Source: Dietzia timorensis (GTDB taxonomy: Bacteria > Actinomycetota > Actinomycetes > Mycobacteriales > Mycobacteriaceae). Taken from it: a stretch of 17,570 nucleotides of DNA. The notes beneath the pieces are model-generated. The model was not told where the DNA came from. It searched no databases and saw nothing but the letters and a program-made list of their open reading frames with translations. The stretch spans positions 1-17,570 of the forward strand of contig NZ_DYXM01000066.1 in the NCBI RefSeq assembly GCF_020742175.1, read 5' to 3'. Position 1 is the stretch's first letter; each line of letters starts with the position of its first letter. Positions 1-6,812 of the stretch are shown piece by piece. The position numbers and the translations under genes were made by a program.

Positions 1-1308
1 GCGTCCGACTCGACGGTCCAGCGGCTCGAGGAAACAGCGGACGGTCTCTCGATGGCGCTGGCCGAAGCCAAGCCCGATCGTTGGGACCACATCGACGACG
101 ACTGCGAGATGGCAATCGGCGCGGTCCGAGATGCCGCCGTCAACGCCCGCGCCACCATCGCCGCGGCCAAACCCGGAGAGGCCGCAAACGACCCGGAAGC
201 GACGTCCGCGCGACGTAAGGCGGCAGCGGCGCTCGACGAGATCGGCGAAGCGGCCGAACGCATCCTCGCGTCATTCGACCGTCCGCTCACCGAGCGGCTG
301 GAAATCGTGTGGCTCTCTGATGAGAACCGCCGCGGGCTCGTTCTCCGCGTCGCGCCGTTGACCGTAGCCGGTTTGCTGCGCACCCGACTGTTCGCCGAGT
401 CCACCGTTATCCTCACCTCGGCCACCCTCACAACAGGCGGGAACTTCGGCGCGCTCGCGACCGCGTGGGGCCTGCCCAGGGCCACCGAAACCTCGGGCTC
501 GGCAGGATCCGCATCGAGCTCCGCCGAGCTGATCCCCGCGGAGAAGTCCCTGGGGTCGGAAGATTCCGAATCCGGAGCCGGCAACGGCACCGGCACCGGC
601 ACCGAAAACAGCGACGAGGTACATCTCCGGTGGACCGGCATGGACGTCGGCTCGCCTTTCGACTATCGGACCCACGGGATCCTCTACGTAGCCAAACACC
701 TCCCCGGCCCCGGACGAGATGGCGCCTCGGACGAAACCAAGGCGGAGATGGTCTCCCTAGTCAAGGCTGCGGGCGGCCGGACGCTCGGACTGTTTTCCTC
801 TATGCGCGGCGCCAAGGAGGCCGCCGAGGTGCTCCGCGAGCACCTCGATACCCCGGTGTTGCTGCAAAACGAGGACTCGATGCCCAACCTTGTCCGCCGC
901 TTCGCCGAGGATCCGGCGACAACGCTCGTCGGCACGCTCACGCTGTGGCAAGGAGTTGACGTCCCCGGCGACTCGCTATCCCTGGTGCTCATCGACCGCA
1001 TCCCGTTCCCCCGCCCCGACGATCCCCTGCTGTCCGCACGGCAACGGGCCATCGGCTCCCATGGCGGCAACGGCTTCCTCGCGGTCGCGGGCAATCACGC
1101 GGCGCTCCTCCTCGCCCAGGGCGTCGGCCGGCTCATCCGCTCGACCAACGACCGCGGCGTCGTTGCGATCCTCGATTCCCGCTTGGTGACGGCGCGCTAC
1201 GGCAGCTTCCTGCGGGCCTCGCTCCCGCCGTTCTGGGAGACAACGGACTCGAAGGTCGCGCACGGCGCGCTCGAACGGTTGAACGCGGCGGCAACCGCCG
1301 ACGCGTAA
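1..1308 (+). CDS. dinG: DinG/YoaA-type ATP-dependent DNA helicase, C-terminal part (5' end outside window)
   Basis: The frame is open from the first base, so the gene starts upstream of the window; the ATG at 52 is internal. The visible 435 residues carry the second half of a superfamily 2, XPD/DinG-like helicase. LTSATLT lies near nucleotide 415, GLFSSMRGAKEAAEVL near 785, the motif V stretch TLWQGVDVPGDSLSLVLIDR near 940, and the motif VI stretch QGVGRLIRS near 1117. The Walker A, DEAH and FeS-cysteine regions of this family would be upstream and cannot be judged. Members unwind DNA 5' to 3' and act on R-loops, D-loops and forks. A Gly/Ser/Thr-rich low-complexity segment interrupts the helicase region at about 490-625. 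The gene converges on the HxlR regulator gene with a 46-bp gap. Confidence 0.9.
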   Translation, partial: ASDSTVQRLEETADGLSMALAEAKPDRWDHIDDDCEMAIGAVRDAAVNARATIAAAKPGEAANDPEATSARRKAAAALDEIGEAAERILASFDRPLTERLEIVWLSDENRRGLVLRVAPLTVAGLLRTRLFAESTVILTSATLTTGGNFGALATAWGLPRATETSGSAGSASSSAELIPAEKSLGSEDSESGAGNGTGTGTENSDEVHLRWTGMDVGSPFDYRTHGILYVAKHLPGPGRDGASDETKAEMVSLVKAAGGRTLGLFSSMRGAKEAAEVLREHLDTPVLLQNEDSMPNLVRRFAEDPATTLVGTLTLWQGVDVPGDSLSLVLIDRIPFPRPDDPLLSARQRAIGSHGGNGFLAVAGNHAALLLAQGVGRLIRSTNDRGVVAILDSRLVTARYGSFLRASLPPFWETTDSKVAHGALERLNAAATADA

Positions 1309-1317
1309 ACCTTGCAC

Positions 1318-1332
1318 GCGGCGTGAGGCCGC
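1318..1332. terminator. Small GC hairpin between convergent dinG and the HxlR gene
   Basis: GCGGC and GCCGC form a 5-bp stem with a 5-nt loop, 10 bases after the helicase stop codon and in the only gap between two convergent genes. There is no T-tract on either side, so a termination role is inferred from position alone. Confidence 0.3.
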
Positions 1333-1354
1333 ACAGGATCCGGGGGCTCCGCGG

Positions 1355-1726
1355 CTACCGCTCGCCGGGTGCGCACGTTCGCGCCTGGTGCGCTCGCCCC
1401 CATGCACACAGTTGCTCCACGAGCGGCCCGGCGGTCGCGCCGTAGTCGCTGATCTCGTAGGACACATGCAGCGGCTTCGTGCCATGCTCGGTACGAACGA
1501 CGAGACCGTCGTCCACGAGCTCTGCCAGTTGCCGAAGGAGGACAGCCTCGCTCACCCCGGGGATCTCCCGCCGCAGCTGCCCCGGGCGCATCGAGCCGCG
1601 CTCGTGTAGCCGCCACAGGATCGACCCCTTCCAGCGTCCCGAAAGGACTCCCATCGCCGTATCCACCGGGCACTGCTGCTCCGGAATCCCCGGTAGTCCC
1701 GTCTCGCTACTGCTGTTTTCGGACAC
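1355..1726 (-). CDS. HxlR-family winged-helix transcriptional regulator
   Basis: The protein has 123 residues, usual for HxlR regulators. It has the family layout: Cys19-Pro near the N terminus, then GVLSGRWKGSILWRL (residues 26-40), the recognition-helix region LRREIPGVSEAVLLRQLAEL (51-70), and the wing DGLVVRTEHGTKPLHVSYEIS (73-93). HxlR proteins bind DNA as dimers and often sense electrophiles or redox stress through the N-terminal Cys; here Cys19 occupies that place. The start is GTG with no strong Shine-Dalgarno, and no better in-frame start follows. It is divergent from the DUF1772-like gene, and the 67-bp gap holds a palindrome that could be its operator. Target and inducer are inferred only from adjacency. 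Confidence 0.9.
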   Translation of the reverse strand: MSENSSSETGLPGIPEQQCPVDTAMGVLSGRWKGSILWRLHERGSMRPGQLRREIPGVSEAVLLRQLAELVDDGLVVRTEHGTKPLHVSYEISDYGATAGPLVEQLCAWGRAHQARTCAPGER

Positions 1727-1736
1727 GTCACCGAGG

Positions 1737-1758
1737 GTACTGACTTACGAATAAGTAC
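1737..1758. promoter_or_regulatory. Candidate HxlR operator in the divergent promoter region
   Basis: Two overlapping inverted repeats are present: GTACT/AGTAC (1737-1741 and 1754-1758, 12-bp spacer) and ACTTA/TAAGT (1743-1747 and 1752-1756, 4-bp spacer). HxlR-family sites are commonly short ACTT/AAGT-type palindromes near their own promoter. The site lies 10-30 bp upstream of the regulator start and about 35 bp before the divergent gene, where it could control both. Binding is inferred. Confidence 0.45.
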
Positions 1759-1793
1759 TGTTCGCATGCGCATTGACATCGTTGAATAGGGCC

Positions 1794-2264
1794 ATGCCCT
1801 CCTTCGAGCTCGCCTCCGCCGTCGTCGCCCTGGTCGTATTGTCGTCGCTCACCGGGGTCGAGTTCTGTGTCGCCGCATTCTTCCACCCGGTCGTCAATCG
1901 CCTGGCTCCGCGCGCAACGATGGCGGCGCACGCACTCAGCGCAGCACGACTCGGCGCGGCGATGCCAGCCTGGTACGCCCTCTCCGCACTCACCGCCCTC
2001 CTGGCCGCATGCGGCGCCGCTTCCCCTGTGGCCACCTGGATGTGGTCATTTATGACGGCGGCCCTCGCGCTCATCATTGCCTTCACGATCGTCGTGCTCG
2101 TTCCGATCAACTCAGCCATCGCGCGCGGAGTTGGCGATGCCGCCAATGCCAACGAGGGTCGGCGCATGCGGGCCGACATCGCTCGGTGGGATCGCCTCCA
2201 CCGACTGCGCACGTTCGCGCTTGCGGCGGTGGTTGTGGTCGAAATGGCGGCCGCCCTGGCATGA
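1794..2264 (+). CDS. DUF1772-like (anthrone-oxygenase-type) small integral membrane protein
   Basis: The protein has 156 residues from ATG 1794. Four hydrophobic segments are visible: residues about 3-25 (ELASAVVALVVLSSLTGVEF), 47-72, 78-98 (FMTAALALIIAFTIVVLVPI) and 136-155. The segment VVLVPINSAIA followed by RWDRLHRLRTFALA resembles the VPxN...W...H.R...L pattern of DUF1772 proteins, many of unknown function and some related to anthrone oxygenases. Earlier in-frame TTG codons (1773, 1782) would extend it, but none has a clear ribosome site, so ATG is preferred. Its divergence from an HxlR regulator, a common partnership for DUF1772 genes, suggests regulated expression. The physiological role is unknown. 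Confidence 0.7.
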   Translation: MPSFELASAVVALVVLSSLTGVEFCVAAFFHPVVNRLAPRATMAAHALSAARLGAAMPAWYALSALTALLAACGAASPVATWMWSFMTAALALIIAFTIVVLVPINSAIARGVGDAANANEGRRMRADIARWDRLHRLRTFALAAVVVVEMAAALA

Positions 2265-2337
2265 GCCTCGTTCTGCGGTGTCGCAGGAAGACTTTGGGCC
2301 GGCAAATCGGTGCGTCCGACGTCATTGGTCTGCTTGA

Positions 2338-3015
2338 ATGAGCGCCATGAGCGAAACGAGCTGGCGAGCGGTAGACGCGTTCTTGTCCGGTCGGCTGTGC
2401 CCCGACGACGATGCCGTGTTGGCGGCGCGGGAACGCGCCCGCGCGGCGGGGCTTCCCGACATCGAGGTGTCCGTGTCACAGGCGCAGTTGCTGGCGCTGT
2501 TGTGCCAGATGACCGGGGCGAAAAGGATTCTCGAGTTCGGCACTCTGTTCGGGTACTCGGCGATCACCATGGCGCGGGCGATCGGCGCCGAGGCCGATAT
2601 CACGACGTTCGAGATCGACGAGGTCCACGCGAAAGTGGCGCGCGAGAACTTCGAAGCCGTGGGCGTGAGCGGGCGGGTCGAGCTCGTCGAGGGCGTGGCG
2701 GCGGACAATGCCCGCGCGCTCATCGACTCGGGCGCAGAGCCATTCGACCTCGTGTTCATCGACGCCGACAAGCCGAACAACCCGATCTACGTCGAGGCCG
2801 CGATCGAGTTGGCTCGTCCCGGCACGCTGATCGTCGTGGACAATATCGTGCGCGACGGCGCCGTGATCGACCCCGATCCCGCCGACGAGAAAGCTATGGG
2901 TGCCCGGGCTGCTGTGGACCTCATCGCCGAGCATCCCCGGCTCGAGGCGACCGCTATTCAGACGGTGGGGACAAAAGGATGGGACGGATTCCTCCTCGCC
3001 CGAGTGTCCTCGTAA
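2338..3015 (+). CDS. Class I SAM-dependent O-methyltransferase (cation-dependent, caffeoyl-CoA/catechol OMT-like)
   Basis: The protein has 225 residues, typical of bacterial O-methyltransferase family 3. The SAM-binding motif I is ILEFGTLFGYSAITMA (residues 64-79), the motif II acidic residue is in TTFEIDEVHA (89-98), and the expected metal-binding region is LVFIDADKPNN (138-148) followed by VVDNIVRDGAV (166-176). Asp142, Asp168 and Asn169 are the likely divalent-cation ligands by family knowledge. Such enzymes methylate catechol-like hydroxyls; the substrate cannot be told from sequence. ATG 2338 and ATG 2347 are both possible starts and neither has a convincing Shine-Dalgarno. The last 36 bases are also the left arm and loop of a large hairpin. 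The gene lies 73 bp after the DUF1772-like gene and may be co-transcribed with it. Confidence 0.88.
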   Translation: MSAMSETSWRAVDAFLSGRLCPDDDAVLAARERARAAGLPDIEVSVSQAQLLALLCQMTGAKRILEFGTLFGYSAITMARAIGAEADITTFEIDEVHAKVARENFEAVGVSGRVELVEGVAADNARALIDSGAEPFDLVFIDADKPNNPIYVEAAIELARPGTLIVVDNIVRDGAVIDPDPADEKAMGARAAVDLIAEHPRLEATAIQTVGTKGWDGFLLARVSS

Positions 3016-3035
3016 GCGGGGAAGAATCCGTCCCA
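2980..3035. terminator. Large hairpin across the O-methyltransferase stop codon, likely bidirectional terminator
   Basis: Bases 2980-2991 (TGGGACGGATTC) pair perfectly with 3024-3035. After one C/A mismatch, 2993-2999 pair with 3016-3022 with one G-T wobble. The tip CGAG/CTCG (3001-3004 with 3009-3012) closes a TGTC loop. The left arm is coding sequence and the TAA stop (3013-3015) sits in the upper stem region. It lies between two convergent genes. No T-tract follows, as is frequent in GC-rich actinobacteria. Confidence 0.7.
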
Positions 3036-3037
3036 GA

Positions 3038-3057
3038 TAGCGGCTTCGGGACCGCTA
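3038..3057. repeat. Inverted repeat over the MFS transporter stop codon
   Basis: TAGCGG (3038-3043) pairs with CCGCTA (3052-3057) around an 8-nt loop; the CTA end is the reverse complement of the transporter's TAG stop. It abuts the larger hairpin at 2980-3035, and together they form the convergent-gene junction. Confidence 0.5.
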
Positions 3058-4434
3058 GATGTCGGTCATCTCCCGGTCGCGCGTCTCGCGCATGACGATC
3101 AACGAAATCAGCGTCAGCACGCCGAGGAACGCCAGGTAGAGCCCGACCGGCGTGGGCGAGTGGAACTCCGACACGAGCCACGTCGCGACGAACGGGGTGA
3201 CCGCGGCGCCGAGAATCGAGGCGACGTTGTAGGAGATCCCCGAACCCGTGTAGCGCACGTTTGTGGCGAACATCTCGGGCAACACCGCCGACATCGGACC
3301 GAACGTGAGCCCCATGAAGAACATGCCGATGCCGAGGAAAATGCCGACCTGCAGTTCGGTGGTGCCTTCGCCGAGGAAGATCTCGAAGCTCAGGCCGTAG
3401 ATGATGATGAGCACGGTCGCCGTGATGAGCATCGGGCGGCGACCGACCTTGTCCGCGATCCAGCCCGAAAGCGGCACTCCGGCTACGAAGAACCAGATCG
3501 TGATGACCTGGAGGACGAGGAAGTCGAGGTACGGGATTCCCAGTCCGCCGTTTTCCGGCTTCGCGATGCCGTAGGACAGTACCCACGCGGTGACCAGGTA
3601 GAACAGGCCGTACGTCGCGAGCATGACGAACGTGCCGAGAATGAGGGTCCGCCAGGCGCTCGTGAACACCTCGCCGAGCGGGACGCGCACCTTCTTGCCC
3701 TCGTTGAGCGCCTTCTGGAACACCGGCGTCTCGTTGAGCTTGAACCGTACATAAAGCCCGATGGCGAGCATGACGATCGACAGCAGGAACGGCACGCGCC
3801 AGGCCCAGTCGATAAAGCTGCCCTCGGATTCGGTGATGTCGTGCCCGGTGAGCAACACGAGGACCAGGAATAGCCCGTTCGCGATGATGAATCCGAAAGG
3901 TGCACCGAGCTGCGGCCACATCGCCGCCCACGCGCGTTTGCCCGGTTGAGCGTTTTCGGTCGCCAGCAGCGCAGCGCCGGACCATTCGCCGCCGAGGCCG
4001 AGCCCCTGGCAGAAGCGGAAGATCGCGAGCAGCGCCGGCGCGGCGACGCCGATCTGCGCGTACGTCGGCAGCAGGCCGATGAGGAATGTCGCGATGCCCA
4101 TGGTGAGCAGCGAGCCCACGAGCGTGGCCTTGCGGCCGATGCGGTCGCCGAAGTGACCGAAGATGATCGAGCCGAGCGGACGCGCGACGAAGGCGAGACC
4201 GAACGTCGCGAAGGAGCTGAGTAGGGCGACCGTCTCGCTTTCACCCTTGGGGAAGAACAGGTACGGGAACACCGCGACGGTCGCGGTGGCGTACGCGTAA
4301 AAGTCGTAAAACTCGATCGTGGTGCCGATCGTCGACGCGACTACGACGCGCCGACGCTGAACCTTCGGCGAGATCGACCCCGGTCCGGAATCGGCACCGG
4401 AGGCGGATGCTACTTCCGTAGAGACCTCGGCCAT
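3055..4434 (-). CDS. MFS transporter, metabolite:H+ symporter (MHS) family
   Basis: The protein has 459 residues with about 12 hydrophobic segments. Hallmarks of the MHS branch (ShiA, ProP, KgtP relatives) are visible: TIEFYDFYAYATA in TM1, the loop 2-3 motif GHFGDRIGRKA, QGLGLGGEWSGAALLATENA in TM4 and its loop, and the loop 8-9 motif GWIADKVGRRPML. These are inner-membrane proton symporters for small organic acids, osmolytes or similar substrates; the substrate cannot be assigned. An ATG ten codons earlier (4464) is in frame, but ATG 4434 is preceded at good distance by AAAGGGAG, so it is the better start. A 159-bp gap separates it from the upstream Pth2-like gene, so it probably has its own promoter. 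It ends facing the O-methyltransferase gene. Confidence 0.9.
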   Translation of the reverse strand: MAEVSTEVASASGADSGPGSISPKVQRRRVVVASTIGTTIEFYDFYAYATATVAVFPYLFFPKGESETVALLSSFATFGLAFVARPLGSIIFGHFGDRIGRKATLVGSLLTMGIATFLIGLLPTYAQIGVAAPALLAIFRFCQGLGLGGEWSGAALLATENAQPGKRAWAAMWPQLGAPFGFIIANGLFLVLVLLTGHDITESEGSFIDWAWRVPFLLSIVMLAIGLYVRFKLNETPVFQKALNEGKKVRVPLGEVFTSAWRTLILGTFVMLATYGLFYLVTAWVLSYGIAKPENGGLGIPYLDFLVLQVITIWFFVAGVPLSGWIADKVGRRPMLITATVLIIIYGLSFEIFLGEGTTELQVGIFLGIGMFFMGLTFGPMSAVLPEMFATNVRYTGSGISYNVASILGAAVTPFVATWLVSEFHSPTPVGLYLAFLGVLTLISLIVMRETRDREMTDI

Positions 4435-4593
4435 GCGCGGCTCCCTTTCTGCTGTCGGGTCCATCTCTGGACGAGAGGAGCCGCGGCGCAGGCATGGCCG
4501 GGCGGAGGTCGTCCGATGAGAGGGCTGGAAATTGTTACCCGGAGCACTTTACGCCCACAGATTCGGTAAGCCTAAATAAACCCGAGTCTTTTG

Positions 4594-5409
4594 CTAGCCG
4601 TGTTCCGCGGTCTTCGGATCCACGCCGATCACAGTCAGGGAACCGGGCGCGACCTCCGTGTATCCGGCGTCGCGAACGCCCGCGTATCCCGGCTTTCCCG
4701 CGTCGACGGCAGCGAGCGCCCGCGCCCAGTCCTCGCGGCCCGCGCGGCGCGCCACGATCGGCATTCCGTCCTCGATCCAGCGGGACACGCGCGCCTCGTC
4801 GCACACCGCGAGCAGCAACATGATTGCATGCCCGGCTTGCGCCGCGGCCTTGCCTGCGCTCATCTCCAGCTCGCCGTCAACAAGCAGTATGACAGCGGAC
4901 GACGCAGCCGCCCGGACCTCCGGGGTATCGTCCGGCGCATCGGTGCCGCCAACCTGGAGTCGCTGGATCAGCGGATCCACGGCGTCGATCGGTCCGGGGA
5001 CGAACACGCGAGCTGCCGCCTCCCCCTTCCTGGCCTCGACGCCCGGAAGATTCTCGGTCGCGCTCCAGTGGCTGCCTCGAGCGCGGCGGGCAACCTTGCG
5101 CATCTGGGAATCGACCCACGCCGTGTACGCCTCGTTCCACTCGCCGCCGGGCGCGACTCGCGCGTCGAGGCAGAAGCGGGCCACCGCGCGGGCGGCGGCC
5201 GCGAGGATATGCGAGCGGCCGGGGCGGTCGTCAAACGCTTTGGGCAACTCGAGCGCGATCTGCATAGCGCGGGGACGTTCGGGCGGCGCGAACCGTGGCG
5301 CACCTCCGGCAACTTCGCGCAGCTTGGCAAGGCACCACGCGCGCTGCTCCCCTTGCGCCGGCAGCCACTGCATCGGGCTGGGCGCCCGGGCGCCCGCGTC
5401 GTCACTCAA
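4594..5409 (-). CDS. Two-domain protein with C-terminal Pth2-type peptidyl-tRNA hydrolase domain
   Basis: The protein has 271 residues if it starts at the TTG overlapping the serB stop (TTGAGTGA), or 259 from ATG 5373; neither start has a strong ribosome site and coupling to serB is likely. Residues about 170-271 match the Pth2 fold: VILLVDGELEMSAGKAAAQA then GHA (Lys187, His194), and DAGYTEVAPGSLTVIGVDP (247-265), as in archaeal and eukaryotic Pth2. Pth2 enzymes release tRNA from stalled peptidyl-tRNA. The first 165 residues form a separate region with SQMRKVARRARGSHW (101-115), FVPGPIDAVDPLIQRLQVGG (136-155) and a conserved-looking AMQIALELPKA stretch. I recall this architecture from actinobacteria but know no assigned function for the N-terminal part. 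Hydrolase activity is inferred. Confidence 0.8.
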   Translation of the reverse strand: MSDDAGARAPSPMQWLPAQGEQRAWCLAKLREVAGGAPRFAPPERPRAMQIALELPKAFDDRPGRSHILAAAARAVARFCLDARVAPGGEWNEAYTAWVDSQMRKVARRARGSHWSATENLPGVEARKGEAAARVFVPGPIDAVDPLIQRLQVGGTDAPDDTPEVRAAASSAVILLVDGELEMSAGKAAAQAGHAIMLLLAVCDEARVSRWIEDGMPIVARRAGREDWARALAAVDAGKPGYAGVRDAGYTEVAPGSLTVIGVDPKTAEHG

Positions 5410-6625
5410 GGGGAACCCGGCGGAACGTGTTCGCCGCGCGGTCTGCGGCCTCGATCTCGTCACGCGTGATCCCCATGAGGAATAGCGCGGCGTCGAGGAA
5501 CGGCTTGGACAGCGAGGCGTCGGCGACCTCGCGCAACGCCGGCTTGGCGCAGAACGCGATGCCGAGCCCGGCGGCCGAGAGCATGTCGATATCGTTCGCT
5601 CCGTCGCCCACGGCAACAGTCTGCGTGAGAGAGATTCCCAGGTGGTCCGCGCAGCGGCGCAGATATTCCGCCTTGGCCTGACGGTCGACGATCTCGCCGA
5701 CCACGCGCCCGGTGAGCACGCCGTCCTCGATCTCCAAGGTATTCGCCTTGTAGAAATCGAGACCGAGGTCAGCTGCGAGCGATTCGATGACCTGGGTGAA
5801 CCCGCCGGAGACGACGCCGCATCGAATGCCGAGGCGTTTGAGGGTCCTGATGGTTGTCCGCGCACCTGGGGTGAGCGTGATCTCCGCGGCCACGTCATCG
5901 ATGACTGTCGCGGGCAGCCCCTGGAGCGCCCGTACGCGCTCGTGGAGGGACTCGGCGAAGTCGAGCTCGCCGCGCATCGCACGCTCGGTGACGGCGGCGA
6001 CCTCGGCCTCCCTGCCTGCCCTGGCGGCGAGCATCTCGATCACCTCGCCTTGCACGAGTGTCGAATCGACATCGAACATCACGAGCCGCTTGGCGCGCCG
6101 CGCGAGGCCCGCCCGCTCGACCGACAGGTCCACGCCCAACCGATCCGACAGCGGCGCCAGCGCCATGCGCAGCTGCTCATCACTCGAGCGGCTACGGTCC
6201 GACGTCGACACCTCGAGCTCGAGTCCCGTGACCGGGTAATCCGCGATCCGCTTGATCGCATCGATATTCACATCGATGGCGGCGAGAGCCGAGGCCACCC
6301 CGCCAAGCGCAACAGCGGACACCGGCTGCCCGAGAAGTGTGACGACGTGTGTGCTGGGTCCTGTATGGGGATCCGGGGAATCGAGGTGGATCGACGCCTC
6401 CACCCCGAGGTCCTCGGCCACCTCGGCGACCTCGCGCCTCATCTCGTCCGCCTCGCCGTTCGCCGCGACGAACAGGCCGAGAGTGAGATGCCCGTTGACC
6501 ACGACCTGCTCGACATCGAGGAGGTCGGCTCCATGCGAGGACAGGACGGACACCACCGACGAGGTCACGCCGGGATGGTCGGGGCCGGAAATCGTGATCA
6601 ACAACGTCGATTTCGGGGTGCTCAC
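5402..6625 (-). CDS. serB: Phosphoserine phosphatase SerB with N-terminal ACT domains
   Basis: The enzyme hydrolyses O-phosphoserine to L-serine, the last step of the phosphorylated serine pathway. The protein has 407 residues from GTG 6625. Residues 5-85 form an ACT domain (LLITISGPDHPGVTSSVVSV) and 92-170 a second ACT-like region, as in mycobacterial SerB2. The C-terminal HAD domain has the nucleophile motif MFDVDSTLV (Asp185, Asp187), VVSGGFTQV (271-279) for motif II, Lys318 in DRQAKAEYL, and GDGANDIDML (340-349) for motif III. GTG is chosen because GAAAGGCAGG precedes it. ATG 6691 would add 22 residues and sits 9 bases after a TAGGCT -10-like element (6701-6706), so a leaderless start there is possible. 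The gene overlaps the Pth2-like gene by 8 bp. Confidence 0.95.
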   Translation of the reverse strand: MSTPKSTLLITISGPDHPGVTSSVVSVLSSHGADLLDVEQVVVNGHLTLGLFVAANGEADEMRREVAEVAEDLGVEASIHLDSPDPHTGPSTHVVTLLGQPVSAVALGGVASALAAIDVNIDAIKRIADYPVTGLELEVSTSDRSRSSDEQLRMALAPLSDRLGVDLSVERAGLARRAKRLVMFDVDSTLVQGEVIEMLAARAGREAEVAAVTERAMRGELDFAESLHERVRALQGLPATVIDDVAAEITLTPGARTTIRTLKRLGIRCGVVSGGFTQVIESLAADLGLDFYKANTLEIEDGVLTGRVVGEIVDRQAKAEYLRRCADHLGISLTQTVAVGDGANDIDMLSAAGLGIAFCAKPALREVADASLSKPFLDAALFLMGITRDEIEAADRAANTFRRVPLE

Positions 6626-6741
6626 GGCACCTGCCTTTCGGGAGTGTAAATGCGGATTTCTGAAAGTTCGGGGCACGCTATCGCGCCCCATAGAGCTACC
6701 AGCCTAGCCTCCGGCTGCTTCCACCGAATAGGCCGTAACAC

Positions 6742-6783
6742 GAAAGTGGCGCATGCCCCGGTTCCGGGACATGCGCCACTTTC
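6742..6783 (-). terminator. Terminator hairpin downstream of ctaD
   Basis: GAAAGTGGCGCATG (6742-6755) and its perfect complement (6770-6783) form a 14-bp stem. The inner CCCGG/CCGGG bases can extend it further toward a tiny loop. It begins 30 bases beyond the ctaD stop and precedes the serB promoter region, so it should stop transcription from ctaD. The following T-tract is weak. Confidence 0.8.
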
Positions 6784-6812
6784 ATCACGTTCTGTTTGCC
6801 AGGTGCGAGTTG

